9,023 bases of DNA, from the NCBI GenBank assembly GCA_041677345.1, contig JBAYQE010000099.1:1-9023 (forward strand), read 5' to 3'. Below the pieces are notes generated by a model. The model saw only the letters and a list, made by a program, of their open reading frames with translations. It did no database searches and had not been told where the DNA came from. The position numbers were made by a program, and so were the translations under genes. This DNA comes from JALOAT01 sp041677345. GTDB taxonomy: Bacteria > Pseudomonadota > Gammaproteobacteria > Thiohalomonadales > Thiohalomonadaceae. Positions 7,723 to 9,023 of this stretch are shown here, piece after piece (within the stretch, counting starts at the first letter, position 1; each line of letters starts with the position of its first letter).

Positions 7723-7733
7723 GCCGCCCAAGG

Positions 7734-7738
7734 CTCCG
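7734..7738 (-). promoter_or_regulatory. Shine-Dalgarno site of the sensor gene
   Basis: The minus strand reads CGGAG 11 bases before ATG 7722, whereas the upstream in-frame TTG at 7752 has nothing similar before it. This supports the shorter start. Confidence 0.45.
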
Positions 7739-7793
7739 TTCCGGCTGACCAAGCCACGTTAAACCGCAACCGGCGCAGGCACAACGGACTCCG

Positions 7794-8876
7794 TCAACAC
7801 TTCAGCAGGCCGGCGATGATGTCCGCCGCTTCCTGCGCACCCGTGGCCGGTACCGGGGCCGGACGCGCAGCGGCGAACAGGCGTTCCAGCGCGGGTGCGA
7901 TGTGGCCTGCGTGCAGTGCTTCGCGGCTCAGTTCCACGGCACGCCCGTGGGTATGCAGCCATGCGGTGAGCGCGGGCTCTTCCGGCCAGTCGCCGCGACG
8001 CACGTACAACACCGGCACACCCGCGGCCGCCGCCTCTGCGAAACTGCCGTAGCCGGGCTTGGTGAGCAGTGCATCACACGAGGCCAGCACATCGGAGAAG
8101 CCCATGTTCAGGGACTCCAGGGTCACCACGTCACTGCGCTGCACGCACCAGCGGCGCGCGACCACGAAGCGCACGCCCGGTACACGCGGCCAGCGCTCCA
8201 TGGGCGGGCGATAGTGGATGCCGCCCATGGCCACCAGCACCAATCGTTCGTCACGCACCAGACCGACCAGGCGTGCGATTTCGCCACGGCGGTCGACCCC
8301 GCGTGCCGCGATGGGACCGATGGCGCGCGTGTTCGGCAGGTCCGGCATGGGCATCGACGGCGCTGGGCGCAGGAACGCCTGGGCGCCCGCGTAGGCCGCA
8401 TGCATCTGGTCACGGATGGCGGCGGCCTCGGGCAGGTGGCCGCAATAGTGGCCATAGATACCTTCCCAGTGAAGTGAACACAGCGCCAGTGCGGGAATGG
8501 TGGCGTGCTGTGCAGCGGCGAGGGTGAGATAGGGCACGTCGGCAAACACCAGGTCGGGGGCACAATGTGCGAGGTCGGCGCTAACCGTCTTGAGCCGCTC
8601 CGGCCAGGCCGAGTGCCACTCACGATAGCGCTGCGCGCTGGCCGCCACATCCACATCGAGTGCCGAGGTCTGCACCATGCCGAAATCGTCTGCGGCCGCC
8701 TGGAGTTCGAAACGCCCGCCGATGCGTGCCTCCAGGTGCGCGCGGGGCGCCGCGGTACGCAGCGTAAGCCGGAGTTCCGGGAGGTGCTCGCGGAGGGCAT
8801 GGATGACAGGTGCCACCTGTGCCACGTGGCCAAAGCCGTGGGAGGAGATGGCGACCAGCAGGTGCGGTCGGCTCAT
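7794..8876 (-). CDS. GT-B fold glycosyltransferase-like protein
   Basis: A 360-aa cytosolic protein resembling MurG-like and other GT-B glycosyltransferases that use nucleotide sugars. The N-terminal Rossmann-like half opens with strand LLVAI followed by SSHGFGHVAQ (11-20), a Gly-rich HGFGH loop seen in this class. The C-terminal half carries TKPGYGSFAEAAAAGVPVLY (272-291), the typical sugar-nucleotide-binding segment with Glu281, and an AMGG turn (216-219). No signal peptide or membrane span is visible. Donor and acceptor cannot be named; related HGFGH domains also occur fused to sugar kinases, so a non-transferase role is possible. ATG 8876 and ATG 8885 (three codons longer) are both possible and neither has a strong Shine-Dalgarno site. 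The open frame runs back to TTG 9008 but that part lies within the REP-like repeat. The sensor gene follows 71 bp downstream on the same strand, so the two may be co-transcribed. No clear promoter is visible upstream. Confidence 0.75.
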   Translation of the reverse strand: MSRPHLLVAISSHGFGHVAQVAPVIHALREHLPELRLTLRTAAPRAHLEARIGGRFELQAAADDFGMVQTSALDVDVAASAQRYREWHSAWPERLKTVSADLAHCAPDLVFADVPYLTLAAAQHATIPALALCSLHWEGIYGHYCGHLPEAAAIRDQMHAAYAGAQAFLRPAPSMPMPDLPNTRAIGPIAARGVDRRGEIARLVGLVRDERLVLVAMGGIHYRPPMERWPRVPGVRFVVARRWCVQRSDVVTLESLNMGFSDVLASCDALLTKPGYGSFAEAAAAGVPVLYVRRGDWPEEPALTAWLHTHGRAVELSREALHAGHIAPALERLFAAARPAPVPATGAQEAADIIAGLLKC

Positions 8877-8945
8877 GGTGTGCATCCGGATGTCACAACG
8901 CTGAGGACGGGCTGGGTTTGGGCCGTATGTCGGGTGGCCAGGCGG

Positions 8946-9019
8946 CGTGGCGCACGTTGTCGCGTAGCGGCTATGTGACGGCACGGTGTCAGGTAGCGCT
9001 GCGCGCAACCTGACCTACG
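8946..9019 (-). repeat. REP/BIME-like palindromic element, copy 2 (inverted relative to copy 1)
   Basis: Read on the minus strand this matches copy 1 (58-131) at 63 of 74 bases. The first half keeps the full hairpin: GTCAGGT and ACCTGAC arms (8988-8994 and 9008-9014) and the GCGC/GCGC inner stem, with a 3-base loop at 9000-9002. One of the differences from copy 1 falls in the loop and none in the stems. The distal half is more diverged and its outer repeat has decayed (GCGCCACG against GACCTACG). It lies about 70 bp upstream of the glycosyltransferase start. Confidence 0.8.
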
Positions 9020-9023
9020 AACG

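Noticed and set aside
6658..8052. 464-codon plus-strand open frame spanning the start of the sensor gene and the end of the glycosyltransferase gene
   Set aside because: Shadow of two well-supported minus-strand genes; no recognisable domain or leader.
8877..9008. Extended N-terminus of the glycosyltransferase from TTG at 9008
   Set aside because: The extra 44 residues are Pro/Arg/Thr-rich, lie across the REP-like repeat, and precede the obvious first beta strand that begins after ATG 8876.

Overview
The window is GC-rich bacterial DNA, and all four protein genes I can support lie on the minus strand, so transcription runs from high to low coordinates. The gene families and the REP-type palindromes suggest a proteobacterium. 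A gamma- or betaproteobacterium is my best guess, but nothing here fixes the genus.

From right to left the layout is as follows. (1) A 74-bp REP/BIME-like element at 8946-9019. (2) A GT-B type glycosyltransferase-like protein, 7794-8876. (3) After a 71-bp gap, a 1446-residue membrane sensor, 3382-7722. It has a PhnD-like periplasmic binding domain, one membrane span, four PAS and two GAF domains, and a C-terminal HD-GYP cyclic-dinucleotide phosphodiesterase domain. (4) About 640 bp with no convincing gene but several good hairpins, 2746-3381. (5) A promoter with a perfect TATAAT -10 box, 2718-2745, driving two tightly coupled genes. The first is a secreted TPR protein, 1547-2677, and the second a Csd6-like YkuD-fold peptidoglycan enzyme, 223-1545. 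Both end in the same kind of NTF2-like domain. (6) A non-coding left end, 1-222, where a second, inverted copy of the REP/BIME-like element (58-131) lies between inverted arrays of the octamer CGCGGAGG.

The two left-hand genes look like one cell-envelope unit: a non-catalytic TPR/NTF2 partner and an L,D-carboxypeptidase or transpeptidase acting on peptidoglycan stem peptides in the periplasm. The two right-hand genes look like a second unit in which a sensor probably sets the level of c-di-GMP or a related dinucleotide, and a glycosyltransferase modifies an unknown acceptor. A functional link between the units is not shown by the sequence.

The most distinctive points are the inverted REP-like pair that brackets all four genes, the sensor's PhnD-to-HD-GYP architecture, the adjacent gene pair sharing an NTF2-like C-terminus, and the hairpin-rich gap. 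I see no CRISPR array, insertion sequence, integrase, toxin-antitoxin pair, tRNA or rRNA.
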